Assembly (NCBI RefSeq): GCF_040779325.2 | Contig: NZ_JBFONT020000006.1 | Location: 98,996 to 162,995, forward strand | Source of the DNA: Aestuariibius violaceus | Lineage (GTDB): Bacteria > Pseudomonadota > Alphaproteobacteria > Rhodobacterales > Rhodobacteraceae | Length of the DNA stretch: 64,000 nucleotides | Direction of reading: 5' to 3' | Shown here: one piece after another, positions 24,273-32,173 of the stretch | Numbering within the stretch: position 1 is the first letter of the stretch | How the letters are laid out: each line of letters begins with the position of its first letter | Made by a program: the position numbers and the translations under genes | The notes under the pieces: generated by a model | The model's input: only the letters and a program-made list of their open reading frames with translations | The model's database searches: none | Told to the model about the DNA's origin: nothing

Positions 24273-25613
24273 ATGACAGCGCCCAGCCCGACCGCCAGCG
24301 CCGAGGAGGGTCCGATCTCCAACCGCCGCGTCCTCAAGATCGCGCTGCCCATCGTCCTGTCGAACGCCACCATCCCGATCCTCGGCCTCGTCGATACCGG
24401 CGTCGTCGGCCAGATCGGCACGGCAGAGCCCATCGCCGCCGTCGGCGTGGGCGCCGCCATGATCACCGCGATCTACTGGGTCTTCGGCTTCCTCAGGATG
24501 GGGACCGTCGGCCTCGTCGGCCAGGCCCTCGGCGCGAACGACAGGGACGAGGTCTCACTCCTTCTGACCCGCGCCCTCCTGATCGCGGGTGCTGCCGGTA
24601 TCACCCTGATCCTGCTGCAAATTCCCGTCATCTGGGGTGCCCTCAGGATCTCCCCCTCGCCTTCGGACGTCGAAGACCTCGCCCACACTTACATGGCGAT
24701 CCGCATCTGGTCCGCGCCTGCCGCCATCGCGCTTTACGGCGTCACCGGCTGGCTGATCGCGCAGGAGCGCACCCGCGCCGTCCTCGTCCTCCAGCTCTGG
24801 ATGAACGGGCTGAACATCGTCCTCAGCCTCGCCTTCGTCCTCGGCCTGAACTGGGGCATCGGCGGCGTGGCCTTTGCCACCTTCCTTGCCGAATACAGCG
24901 GCCTCGCCCTCGGCCTCTGGCTCTGCCGCGACGCCTTCCGCAATCCGGTCTGGCGCGCCCGCCTGCGCGTCCTTGACCCGGACAAGCTCCGCCACATGGC
25001 GCTCGTCAACCGCGACATCCTGATCCGCTCGCTCCTCCTCCAGGCGATCTTCCTCAGCTTCATCCTGCTCGGCGGCCATTTCGGCGCCACGCCCCAGGCG
25101 GCCAACCAGATTCTGGTTCAATTCCTGTACGTTACGGCCTACGCCCTAGACGGCTTCGCCTTCGCGGCAGAGGCGATCGTCGCCCGCGCCATGGGCGCGA
25201 AACGTCCCGTGGCGCTCCGCCGTGGCGCCCTCCTCACCTCGGCCTGGGGCACCGCCATCGGCGCCGCGCTCACCCTCACCTTCTGGATCGCCGGCCCCGC
25301 CATCATCGACATCATGGCCAAGTCTCCCGAGGTCCAACAAGCCGCCCGCACCTACCTCCCCTGGATGATCGCAGCCCCCCTTCTGGGCGTCGCGTCCTGG
25401 ATGCTCGACGGCATCTTCATCGGCGCCACCCGCTCCCGCGACATGCGCAACATGATGGTCCTTTCCGCCGCGATCTACTTCGCCGCCCTCTGGCCCCTGA
25501 TGGCGCTCTACGGCAATCACGGCCTCTGGATCGCGCTGCTCCTCAGCTTCATCGCCCGTGGCATCACCTTGGGCGCCCGTTACCCCGCCCTGGAACGGGC
25601 CGCAGCGGGATGA
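24273..25613 (+). CDS. MATE-family efflux protein, DinF subgroup
   Basis: A 446-residue inner-membrane exporter with twelve predicted membrane helices in two six-helix halves. The first helix contains KIALPIVLSNATIPILGLVD, the usual MATE opening with the GLVDT segment, and the second half begins ILIRSLLLQAIFLSFILLGG. It would use an ion gradient to expel cationic or planar compounds; the substrate is unknown. The ATG at 24273 is chosen over upstream starts that fall in the repeat-bearing leader. Coupled by ATGA to the acetyltransferase downstream. Confidence 0.92.
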   Translation: MTAPSPTASAEEGPISNRRVLKIALPIVLSNATIPILGLVDTGVVGQIGTAEPIAAVGVGAAMITAIYWVFGFLRMGTVGLVGQALGANDRDEVSLLLTRALLIAGAAGITLILLQIPVIWGALRISPSPSDVEDLAHTYMAIRIWSAPAAIALYGVTGWLIAQERTRAVLVLQLWMNGLNIVLSLAFVLGLNWGIGGVAFATFLAEYSGLALGLWLCRDAFRNPVWRARLRVLDPDKLRHMALVNRDILIRSLLLQAIFLSFILLGGHFGATPQAANQILVQFLYVTAYALDGFAFAAEAIVARAMGAKRPVALRRGALLTSAWGTAIGAALTLTFWIAGPAIIDIMAKSPEVQQAARTYLPWMIAAPLLGVASWMLDGIFIGATRSRDMRNMMVLSAAIYFAALWPLMALYGNHGLWIALLLSFIARGITLGARYPALERAAAG

Positions 25614-26497
25614 CCCCAGCCGACTGGCCCTCCCTTCAGCCGCAAATCGCCCTCGCCCAACGCCTCGGCCCGCCCCACGAAGCCGCCCTAACCGCTTGGC
25701 TTGCCGAGCAAGACACCCGCCGCACCGACCCCGCCTTCGCGCGCCTCTTCAGCGACCATATCAGCCTCCCCGGCATCGCCCCCGGGGACTACGCGCACCG
25801 CCTTGTCCGCAGCCGCCACGGCAACCTGCTCGGTGGCATCCGCTTCTACGGCCAGGATATCTCGCGCCCCTTCGTCGAAATCGTCGCCCACAGCTTTCCC
25901 GACCTCCCCTCCCTCGCCGCCTGCGTCGCCACTGAATGGAGCCCCTTCGCCCCCACCGACCTGCGCCTCCTGACAGCCGAGCCTCTCCCGCCCCCGGCCC
26001 GCACCGACATGACGATCCACGCCGCCCCCTGCGGCCAGATGAGCCCACCCGATGGCCGCGTCCGCCTTACCATCCCGGACTCGCCCGATCTCGCGATAAG
26101 CCTTGTAAAACAACGTTATACAGATCTGGCCGAAACAGACCCCACCCTCGCCGCCAACCTCCAACCGGCCAACCCCGAAGACCTCCGCGACTGGCACGCC
26201 GCAGGCGCCCTTCGCCTGATCTTGGTGGATAACCAGCCGGTCGGTTGCCTAATTATCACCGACGGCGCCGTCGCCTGGCTCAACGGAGACGAGGTCATGG
26301 AGGAAGTCATCGCGACCCACGCCACCGGCCAAAGCTACGCCGCCTCCGCCCAGATGGCCTGGGCCGCCGAACCCGGCCGAGCCCCCACGCGTCTCCTCAC
26401 CGGCACGATCGACACGGCCAACCCGGCCTCCCGCCACAGCGCTCAGAAGGCGGGCCGCCCCGTCGTCCTCCGCTACGTCTTCGTCCCGCTCAGCTGA
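25610..26497 (+). CDS. GNAT-family acetyltransferase-like protein
   Basis: A 295-residue protein. The C-terminal third (LILVDNQPVGCLIITDGAVA, then LLTGTIDTANPASRHSAQKA) has the GNAT pattern of acetyl-CoA-binding strand and the NxxSRHxAxKAG helix. The N-terminal two thirds are poorly conserved, so a degenerate tandem GNAT is possible. Acceptor unknown. Overlaps the MATE gene and runs 8 bases into the convergent hydratase gene. Confidence 0.7.
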   Translation: MTPADWPSLQPQIALAQRLGPPHEAALTAWLAEQDTRRTDPAFARLFSDHISLPGIAPGDYAHRLVRSRHGNLLGGIRFYGQDISRPFVEIVAHSFPDLPSLAACVATEWSPFAPTDLRLLTAEPLPPPARTDMTIHAAPCGQMSPPDGRVRLTIPDSPDLAISLVKQRYTDLAETDPTLAANLQPANPEDLRDWHAAGALRLILVDNQPVGCLIITDGAVAWLNGDEVMEEVIATHATGQSYAASAQMAWAAEPGRAPTRLLTGTIDTANPASRHSAQKAGRPVVLRYVFVPLS

Positions 26498-27263
26498 CCC
26501 AATCCGCCTTGCGCTTTGCGAAGAACGCCCCGGTGCCTTCCTCGGCCTCGGTACTCTCCCACCGGGCCACCAGCGCCTCGATCGACCGCGCCACATCGTC
26601 CTCGCCCCCGAAGGACGCCAGCAAGGCCTTCGCCTCCGCCACCGCCCCCGGCGCCGCGGCGAGATATGGCGCGACCTCCTCCTCGACCGCCGCGTCCAGA
26701 TCGCCCTCCGCTACCGCCCGGCGCAATAACCCCAAAGTCACCGCCTCCTCGGCCCCGAAGAGCCGACCCGAGAAAAACACACGCCGCGCCAAGGACTTGC
26801 CGATCCGCGCCGCCACATAGGGCCCGATCGTCGCCGGGATCAGCCCCAGCCGCACCTCGGTCAGCCCGAACCTTGCCCCCTCGACGGCCACGGCGACATC
26901 ACAGACCGAGATCAACCCGACCCCGCCGCCGAATGCATCCCCCTGAACGCGCCCGATCACCGGCTTCGGCACCCGGTCCCACGCGCCCAGCATCTCGGCC
27001 AGCTTCCGCGCCTCCGACGCGCGTTGCGCGCCATCCGCCGCCATCTGCTCCCGCATCCAGCCGAGGTCGCCCCCCGCGCAGAACGACCGCCCCGCCCCGG
27101 TCAGAACCACCACACGCACGCCCTCATCCGCGCCCAACTCCTCCGCCGCCGCCCGCAGCTCCGCGATCATCCCGGCCGACATCGCGTTATGCTTCTCCGG
27201 CCGCGACAGAGTCACGGTCGCCACGCCGCGCGCGTCACGCGAAATCCCTACAGTCTCACCCAT
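26490..27263 (-). CDS. liuC: Enoyl-CoA hydratase, probably methylglutaconyl-CoA type
   Basis: A 257-residue crotonase. NAMSAGMIAELRAAAE opens the fold, the oxyanion hole is GRSFCAGGDLGWMREQ and QGDAFGGGVGLISVCDVAV, and FGLTEVRLGLIPATIGPYV carries the acidic catalytic position. It precedes-in-product the HMG-CoA lyase encoded 12 bases upstream on the same strand, so the natural reading is 3-methylglutaconyl-CoA hydratase of leucine degradation. The assignment rests on that neighbour. Confidence 0.82.
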   Translation of the reverse strand: MGETVGISRDARGVATVTLSRPEKHNAMSAGMIAELRAAAEELGADEGVRVVVLTGAGRSFCAGGDLGWMREQMAADGAQRASEARKLAEMLGAWDRVPKPVIGRVQGDAFGGGVGLISVCDVAVAVEGARFGLTEVRLGLIPATIGPYVAARIGKSLARRVFFSGRLFGAEEAVTLGLLRRAVAEGDLDAAVEEEVAPYLAAAPGAVAEAKALLASFGGEDDVARSIEALVARWESTEAEEGTGAFFAKRKADWVS

Positions 27264-27275
27264 CCCAGCCCCTCC

Positions 27276-28151
27276 TCAGGCCACCACGCCCATCTTGATC
27301 CGCCGGGCCAAAGCCGCGGCCTCGGCCAACAGATCCTCATCGACCCCCGTCTCGAACCCCAACTCCGCCAGCCGCGCCACGACCGCCTCGGTCGCCACGT
27401 TCCCCGGCGCCCCCGGCGCGTAAGGGCACCCCCCAAGGCCGCCGACCGCCGCGTCGAAGACCCGCAGGCCCGCCTCCAGCGACACCTCGATATTGGCCAA
27501 AGCCCGCCCACCGGTATCATGGAAATGCCCCGCCAAGACCTCCGCAGGCGCCACGTCCAACACCGCCTCCAGCATCGCGCCAACCGTCTCGGGCACCCCC
27601 GCCCCGATCGTGTCCCCCAGCGATACCTCCATCGGTGCAAGCTCTCTCAACCGCTCCACCACCGACGCGACCTGCCCCGGCGCCACGTCCCCGTCAAACG
27701 GGCAGCGCACCACGCAAGAGACATAACCCCGCACCGGCACGCCAACCTCCACAGCCCGCGCCACGACGTCGCCCACCCGCTCGAAACTCTCGTCGATCGA
27801 GGCGTTCAGGTTCGCCCGGCTGAACCCCTCCGTCGCCGAGACAAACACCGCGATCTCCCCGTCGAACCCCTCCGGCACAGCCGCCAGATACCGCTCGAAG
27901 CCCGTCACATTCGGCACCAGCAACCCATAGCGCAGCCCGGCGACCCGGGGCACCGCCGCCACGATCTCGTCGGTCCCGGCCATCTGCGGCACCCATTTCG
28001 GGCTCACGAAGCTGCCGATCTCGATCCGGTCCAGCCCCGTCGCCGCCAGCGCCTCGATCAGCGCCAGCTTCTCGGCCACCGGGATCGCGCGCGCTTCGTT
28101 CTGCAGCCCGTCCCGCGGCCCCACCTCATAGATCCTCACCCGGTCTGCCAT
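27276..28151 (-). CDS. mvaB: Hydroxymethylglutaryl-CoA lyase
   Basis: Cleaves HMG-CoA to acetyl-CoA and acetoacetate, the last step of leucine degradation. The 291-residue TIM-barrel protein has VGPRDGLQNE at 10-19 (catalytic Arg, Asp and metal), the metal-binding HFHDTGG and the catalytic cysteine in the glycine loop GGLGGCPYAPGAPGN near 255-269. Followed by the hydratase gene. The other leucine genes (carboxylase, isovaleryl-CoA dehydrogenase) are not in the window. Confidence 0.95.
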   Translation of the reverse strand: MADRVRIYEVGPRDGLQNEARAIPVAEKLALIEALAATGLDRIEIGSFVSPKWVPQMAGTDEIVAAVPRVAGLRYGLLVPNVTGFERYLAAVPEGFDGEIAVFVSATEGFSRANLNASIDESFERVGDVVARAVEVGVPVRGYVSCVVRCPFDGDVAPGQVASVVERLRELAPMEVSLGDTIGAGVPETVGAMLEAVLDVAPAEVLAGHFHDTGGRALANIEVSLEAGLRVFDAAVGGLGGCPYAPGAPGNVATEAVVARLAELGFETGVDEDLLAEAAALARRIKMGVVA

Positions 28152-28170
28152 ACCGCCCCGCCTTAACCTT

Positions 28171-28235
28171 CCGCGCGATTAACCTTAATGCCCCCCGGAG
28201 AGGAAACCCCACCCTTCATCTGGCCCCAAATACTC
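28171..28235. repeat. Composite intergenic repeat, copy d
   Basis: CTTCATCTGGCC then CCAAATACTC on the + strand (28214-28235), with TTAACCTTAATG at 28179-28190. Read on the minus strand it has the same order and near-equal spacing as copy b: the GAGTATTT core, ~25 bases, then CATTAAGGTTAA. It lies immediately upstream of the HMG-CoA lyase start. Confidence 0.7.
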
Positions 28236-28268
28236 CCGCCGGAGGCGTCCAACAGCCCAGCCAGGCGC

Positions 28269-28928
28269 TCAGCCCTCCCAGGCCGGATAGAACGGCTCCG
28301 GATAAAGCCGCGCCTCCCCCGGCAGGCTCGCCTGGAACCCCGGCCGCTCCTCGATCCGCCCGTACCAGCGGGCCATCTCCGGCCGCTCGCCGATCCGCGT
28401 GAAGTGCCGCGCCATGTAAACCGCCTGCCCCACCGAAACGTCCGCCGCCGAAAACCCGCCGTCCAGCAACCACTCCCGCCCGGCCAGCCGCGCCTCGATC
28501 GCGTCGTAGCACTTGCCGATCCGTGCGGCCTCGATCTTCATCACGACGGGCGACCGCATGGCGTCGTCATAAAGCACGACATGCTGCTGGGTCAGCGTCG
28601 CCGCATGCTGGCTCACCGTTTCGGCGAAATGCACCCAGACCAGCCAGTCCCGCCGCTCCGGATCCCCGGGCAACCGCCCCAGCCCGGCCTCGGGGAACCG
28701 CTCGCACAGATATTCGGTAATCGCCCCGGTCTCGACCATCACGTCGCCGTCGATCTCCAGCGCCGGCACCCGCCCCGCCGGGCTGATCGCCAGGAACTCC
28801 GCGGCCCGCAGGGTCTTGTCGAAAGGCCGCTCCACCACCTCGAACGGCACATCCAACTCGTGCAGCAGCCACAGCGTCCGCATCGAGCGGGTCTGCGGAC
28901 AATGATGCAGCCGGATCACGTCCCCCAT
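28269..28928 (-). CDS. Glutathione S-transferase family protein
   Basis: A 219-residue GST: thioredoxin-like domain (LHHCPQTRSMRTLWLLHELD, cis-Pro in GRVPAL, and VETGAITEYLCERFPE for glutathione) and helical C-terminal domain (FSAADVSVGQAVYMARHF). The start at 28928 is the first that keeps the N-terminal strand; the ribosome binding site is weak. Lies upstream of the leucine genes on the same strand but separated by repeat copy d. Confidence 0.87.
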   Translation of the reverse strand: MGDVIRLHHCPQTRSMRTLWLLHELDVPFEVVERPFDKTLRAAEFLAISPAGRVPALEIDGDVMVETGAITEYLCERFPEAGLGRLPGDPERRDWLVWVHFAETVSQHAATLTQQHVVLYDDAMRSPVVMKIEAARIGKCYDAIEARLAGREWLLDGGFSAADVSVGQAVYMARHFTRIGERPEMARWYGRIEERPGFQASLPGEARLYPEPFYPAWEG

Positions 28929-29164
28929 CGCATCGCCCACATCGAAAACCGCTCCGCAAAACTCTCTCTGCGGGCACACTAGAACAGCCCCATCACCAAA
29001 GCCAAGGCAACGGGGGCAGATCGACAAGTTACGGCCTATGGGTCCGCAGGCACCGATAAGCGACGAACGATGGATCAGCCGACCCATCGTCCACGACCTA
29101 TGGGTCGAACGGGCCGATGTCCCTTGTTTTCAAAGGCCTGGCCCGATCCGGCCACAAAGCATGT

Positions 29165-29202
29165 CCGACAGATAGCCGACGGTATGCCGACCGGATGCCG
29201 CA
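29165..29202 (+). repeat. CCGAC array B, 11-bp period
   Basis: CCGAC at 29165, 29176 and 29187, then CCGCA at 29198: exact 11-base period, ending 6 bases before the cytochrome gene's stop. Preceding bases are TGT, TAG or ATG-like, giving a consensus close to TGNCCGACNGA. Confidence 0.75.
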
Positions 29203-29208
29203 GCCCCG

Positions 29209-29601
29209 CTATTCGACCTGAACGCTCTCCAGCCAGGCCACCAGATCGAGCATTCCCTGTTGCGTCACAAGGGGTTGGCCCGAAGGCAGCTTCATCGTCG
29301 CGGGCTCCCCCTCGAAGAGCATCCCGAAGGCGGGCATCACCCCCGAATGCACCGGCTCCGGATCGCGCCCGTCGATCTGGCGAAGCACGCTAACCGTCGG
29401 AAATTCCCCGCCATTTTCCACCGCAAGCTGCGTCAGGTCGGGTGGCACCACGGTCAGGATCTCCGCCATCGGGCCATTGCCCTCGGCATTGTCCCCATGA
29501 CAACTTGCACAGAACACAAAGAACGTCCGCCCCCCTTCCTCGATGTCCTGTCCAAGGGCGGGGCTCGCCAGAAAAATAAGTGAAATCAGCAGGTTTCGCA
29601 T
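29209..29601 (-). CDS. Small c-type cytochrome
   Basis: A 130-residue periplasmic electron carrier. Signal peptide MRNLLISLIFLASPALG, haem motif CASCH at ~31-35 with the class I context GDNAEGNGPMA, and a methionine axial ligand likely in SGVMPAFGMLF. AAGGAGG upstream sets the start at 29601; the longer frame runs antisense into the transporter gene. A single gene, so its redox partner is not identifiable. Confidence 0.9.
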   Translation of the reverse strand: MRNLLISLIFLASPALGQDIEEGGRTFFVFCASCHGDNAEGNGPMAEILTVVPPDLTQLAVENGGEFPTVSVLRQIDGRDPEPVHSGVMPAFGMLFEGEPATMKLPSGQPLVTQQGMLDLVAWLESVQVE

Positions 29602-29679
29602 GATTGTGCCTCCTTGCGCCCACCCTAGCAGCCCCGATACAACCCCGATTTGATCCCAATCAAACCTTCGAGCCAATCC

Positions 29680-30117
29680 ATGCAAAACGCCCTTATCATG
29701 CTCGCCGCGGGCCTCGGCATCCCCATTCTCGCCGCGCTCAACGCCCGCCTCGGCACGCTCATCGGCTCCCCCTCGGCGGCGGCACTGATCCTCTTCACCG
29801 TAGCGCTTCTGGCCACCGCCGCGGCGACGTTTGTCACCGGCCCGCAGGCCCTCGCCAAGGCGCTGTCCCAGCCGCCGCACCTTTTCCTCGCAGGGCTTCT
29901 CGTTGCCTTCTACGTGCTGTCCATCACCTATGTCGCGCCGACCTTCGGCGTTGGAAATGCTGTCTTTTTCGTGCTTCTCGGCCAGCTTGTCTCGGCTGCG
30001 ATCATCGACCATTTCGGCCTCTTCGGCGCCCGCCCGGCCGAGATTTCGCCGATCCGCCTGGCGGGCATCGCCGTCATGGCCATCGGCGTCACGCTCACCC
30101 AATTGGCAGGCCGCTAG
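29680..30117 (+). CDS. Small drug/metabolite-type membrane protein
   Basis: A 145-residue protein with five predicted membrane helices, beginning MQNALIMLAAGLGIPILAAL and ending LAGIAVMAIGVTLTQLAGR. The pattern and length match the DMT-superfamily YdcZ (DUF606) proteins, which generally act as pairs or fusions. Substrate unknown. The start at 29680 has only a weak signal. Convergent with lolD, overlapping by 4 bases. Confidence 0.75.
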   Translation: MQNALIMLAAGLGIPILAALNARLGTLIGSPSAAALILFTVALLATAAATFVTGPQALAKALSQPPHLFLAGLLVAFYVLSITYVAPTFGVGNAVFFVLLGQLVSAAIIDHFGLFGARPAEISPIRLAGIAVMAIGVTLTQLAGR

Positions 30118-30794
30118 GCCGGCACGATCCGCCCGCCATCCAGCCGCACGACCCGGTCCATCCGGTGGGCCAGCTCCAGGTTGTGCGTGGCGATCACCGC
30201 GGCCAGCCCGGTTTCGCGCACCAGCCCCATCAGCGCCCCGAACACCACATCCGACGTTGCGGGGTCCAGGTTTCCCGTCGGCTCGTCCGCCAGAAGCAAT
30301 TTCGGCTTGTTCGCCAAGGCCCTGCAGAAGGCCACCCGCTGCTGTTCCCCGCCCGAGAGTTGCGCGGGACGGTGCCCGGCACGCGCCGTTAACCCGACCT
30401 TAGCCAACAGCTCCGATGCTCTCTCCTCAGCCGCACCTTTCGCGACGCCGTTCGCAAGCTGCGGCAACACGATGTTCTCAAGCGCCGTGAATTCCGGAAG
30501 GAGATGGTGAAACTGATAGATAAAGCCGACATGCTCGCGCCGTAGCGCCGTGCGCCGCCGGTCCGAAAGGCCCGCGACCGCCTCGCCCGCAATCGCGATC
30601 CGCCCGCCCGTCGGCGTATCAAGCAGCCCGGCGATGTGCAGCAGCGTCGACTTACCGGCGCCGGAGGGCGCGATGAGCCCAACAACCTCGCCCGAGGAAA
30701 TGGTCAGCTCCGCACCGGACAAGACATTGATCTCGTTCGGTTTTCCCGCGTTATAGGTCTTCTCGACAGCTTCCAGCCGCAACGCCTCACTCAT
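30114..30794 (-). CDS. lolD: Lipoprotein-releasing ABC transporter ATPase
   Basis: Energises release of lipoproteins from the inner membrane to LolA. The 226-residue ATPase has Walker A GLIAPSGAGKST at ~39-50, Q-loop, signature LSGGEQQRVAF and Walker B LLLADEPTGNLD. The Ala-Pro before the Walker A loop is usual in alphaproteobacteria. Overlaps lolC by 8 bases, the expected partner. Confidence 0.94.
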   Translation of the reverse strand: MSEALRLEAVEKTYNAGKPNEINVLSGAELTISSGEVVGLIAPSGAGKSTLLHIAGLLDTPTGGRIAIAGEAVAGLSDRRRTALRREHVGFIYQFHHLLPEFTALENIVLPQLANGVAKGAAEERASELLAKVGLTARAGHRPAQLSGGEQQRVAFCRALANKPKLLLADEPTGNLDPATSDVVFGALMGLVRETGLAAVIATHNLELAHRMDRVVRLDGGRIVPA

Positions 30795-32109
30795 AGCGCA
30801 GCGCCTCGACCGGGTTCATCCGCGCCGCCCGCCGGGCCGGGAAATAGGTGATCGTCCAGCTCAGCCCCAGCGACAGGACGACGGCGGACAGCACGTCGTT
30901 CAACTGCAACTCCGCCGGCAGATCATAGATCCCCCGGATCGACGGATCCCAGATCCCGCCCCCCATGACGAAATTCACGAAGGAGAAGATCGGGTCGATA
31001 TAGATCGCGAAGAGACATCCCAGGATCACCCCGCACAACGTCCCGATCGTCCCGATGCTCGCCCCGCAAAGGAAGAACACCCGCAGGACCGATCCTTCCG
31101 ATAGCCCGATCGTGCGCAAGATCCCGATATCCCGCCCCTTGTTCTTCACCAGCATGATCAGCCCCGAGACGATGTTCATCGACGCGATCAGAACGAGGAT
31201 CGAGAGGATGACGAACATCACGTTGTCCTCGACCTCGAGCGCCCTGAGATACGCCCCTTCGTTATCCTTCCAGGAATAGAGCCAGTAGAGCCCCCCCGCC
31301 GCGTCATAGACCGGCGTGATCCACTGCTCGACCCCCTCGGGATCGGCCACGAAGATCTCGATCGCATCCACCTGTCCAGGCCGGTTGAAATAGCCCTGCG
31401 CCTCGGCCAAGGGCATGTAAATACGGGTATTATCAGTCAGAACCCGGCCCGTCTGGAAGATGTAGACGACGTCATAACTCTCGCTTCGGGTCGACTGACC
31501 CGCCGCCGTCTGCGCCCCGGTCCGCGACAGCAGCGTCACCCGGTCGCCCACACTGACGCCCAACGACCGCGCCATGCCCCAGCCCAGCGCCAAGCCCTCG
31601 CCGAAATCGGCGATGTTCCCCTCGCTCATCCGCGGTGCGGCGATCAGCGGGATATTCCCGAAATCCTCCGCCGAGATCCCATAGACCTGCGCGAAGCTCT
31701 GCGCCTGCCCCGCCGTCGCCAGCGCCTCGCCCCGCACGACCCCCGCGGCCCGGTCGATGCCCTCGACCGCCGCGATCCGCGCCGCCATCTCCTCGTAATC
31801 GGATAATGTCGTGACCCGTCGCGTGATCTCGACCGGATCGGCACCCTCGGGCACCGGGACCGTCACCGTCTCCATCCGGTCCTCGCGCAGCGTCAGGTGC
31901 GCGGTCGACCCGATGATCGTCTCCACGAATTCCGTGCGAAATCCGGACCTTACGGCGAGCGTCGCGATCAGCGCAAAGACGGCCAGCGTGATCCCGATCA
32001 GCGAGATCCACGTCATCACCGACACCCCGCCCTCGGCCCGCTTGGCGCGGACATAGCGCCAGGCGATCATCCATTCGAAGGCGGCGAAAGGGGCGGTCCG
32101 TCCGGCCAA
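30787..32109 (-). CDS. lolC: Lipoprotein-releasing ABC transporter permease
   Basis: Inner-membrane component of the Lol system, 440 residues: one N-terminal helix (SVMTWISLIGITLAVFALIA), a ~230-residue periplasmic domain of MacB_PCD type, then three helices of the FtsX-type domain (MFVILSILVLIASMNIVSG). In alphaproteobacteria a single LolC/E-type gene probably forms a homodimer. The ATG at 32070 would cut into a segment (RTAPFAAFEW) that appears conserved, so the TTG at 32109 with AGGACAGGA upstream is chosen; this is uncertain. Confidence 0.9.
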   Translation of the reverse strand: MAGRTAPFAAFEWMIAWRYVRAKRAEGGVSVMTWISLIGITLAVFALIATLAVRSGFRTEFVETIIGSTAHLTLREDRMETVTVPVPEGADPVEITRRVTTLSDYEEMAARIAAVEGIDRAAGVVRGEALATAGQAQSFAQVYGISAEDFGNIPLIAAPRMSEGNIADFGEGLALGWGMARSLGVSVGDRVTLLSRTGAQTAAGQSTRSESYDVVYIFQTGRVLTDNTRIYMPLAEAQGYFNRPGQVDAIEIFVADPEGVEQWITPVYDAAGGLYWLYSWKDNEGAYLRALEVEDNVMFVILSILVLIASMNIVSGLIMLVKNKGRDIGILRTIGLSEGSVLRVFFLCGASIGTIGTLCGVILGCLFAIYIDPIFSFVNFVMGGGIWDPSIRGIYDLPAELQLNDVLSAVVLSLGLSWTITYFPARRAARMNPVEALRYE

Positions 32110-32173
32110 AGTCCTGTCCTGTCCTGCTCGCGCGGGGTGTCTCCTCCGCCTTGTGCCGCGAAGTGTCGCCCGT

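Noticed and set aside
28168..28190. Pairs of TTAA resembling CtrA half-sites
   Set aside because: Spacings are 12 and 2 bases instead of 7; better explained as part of the composite repeat.
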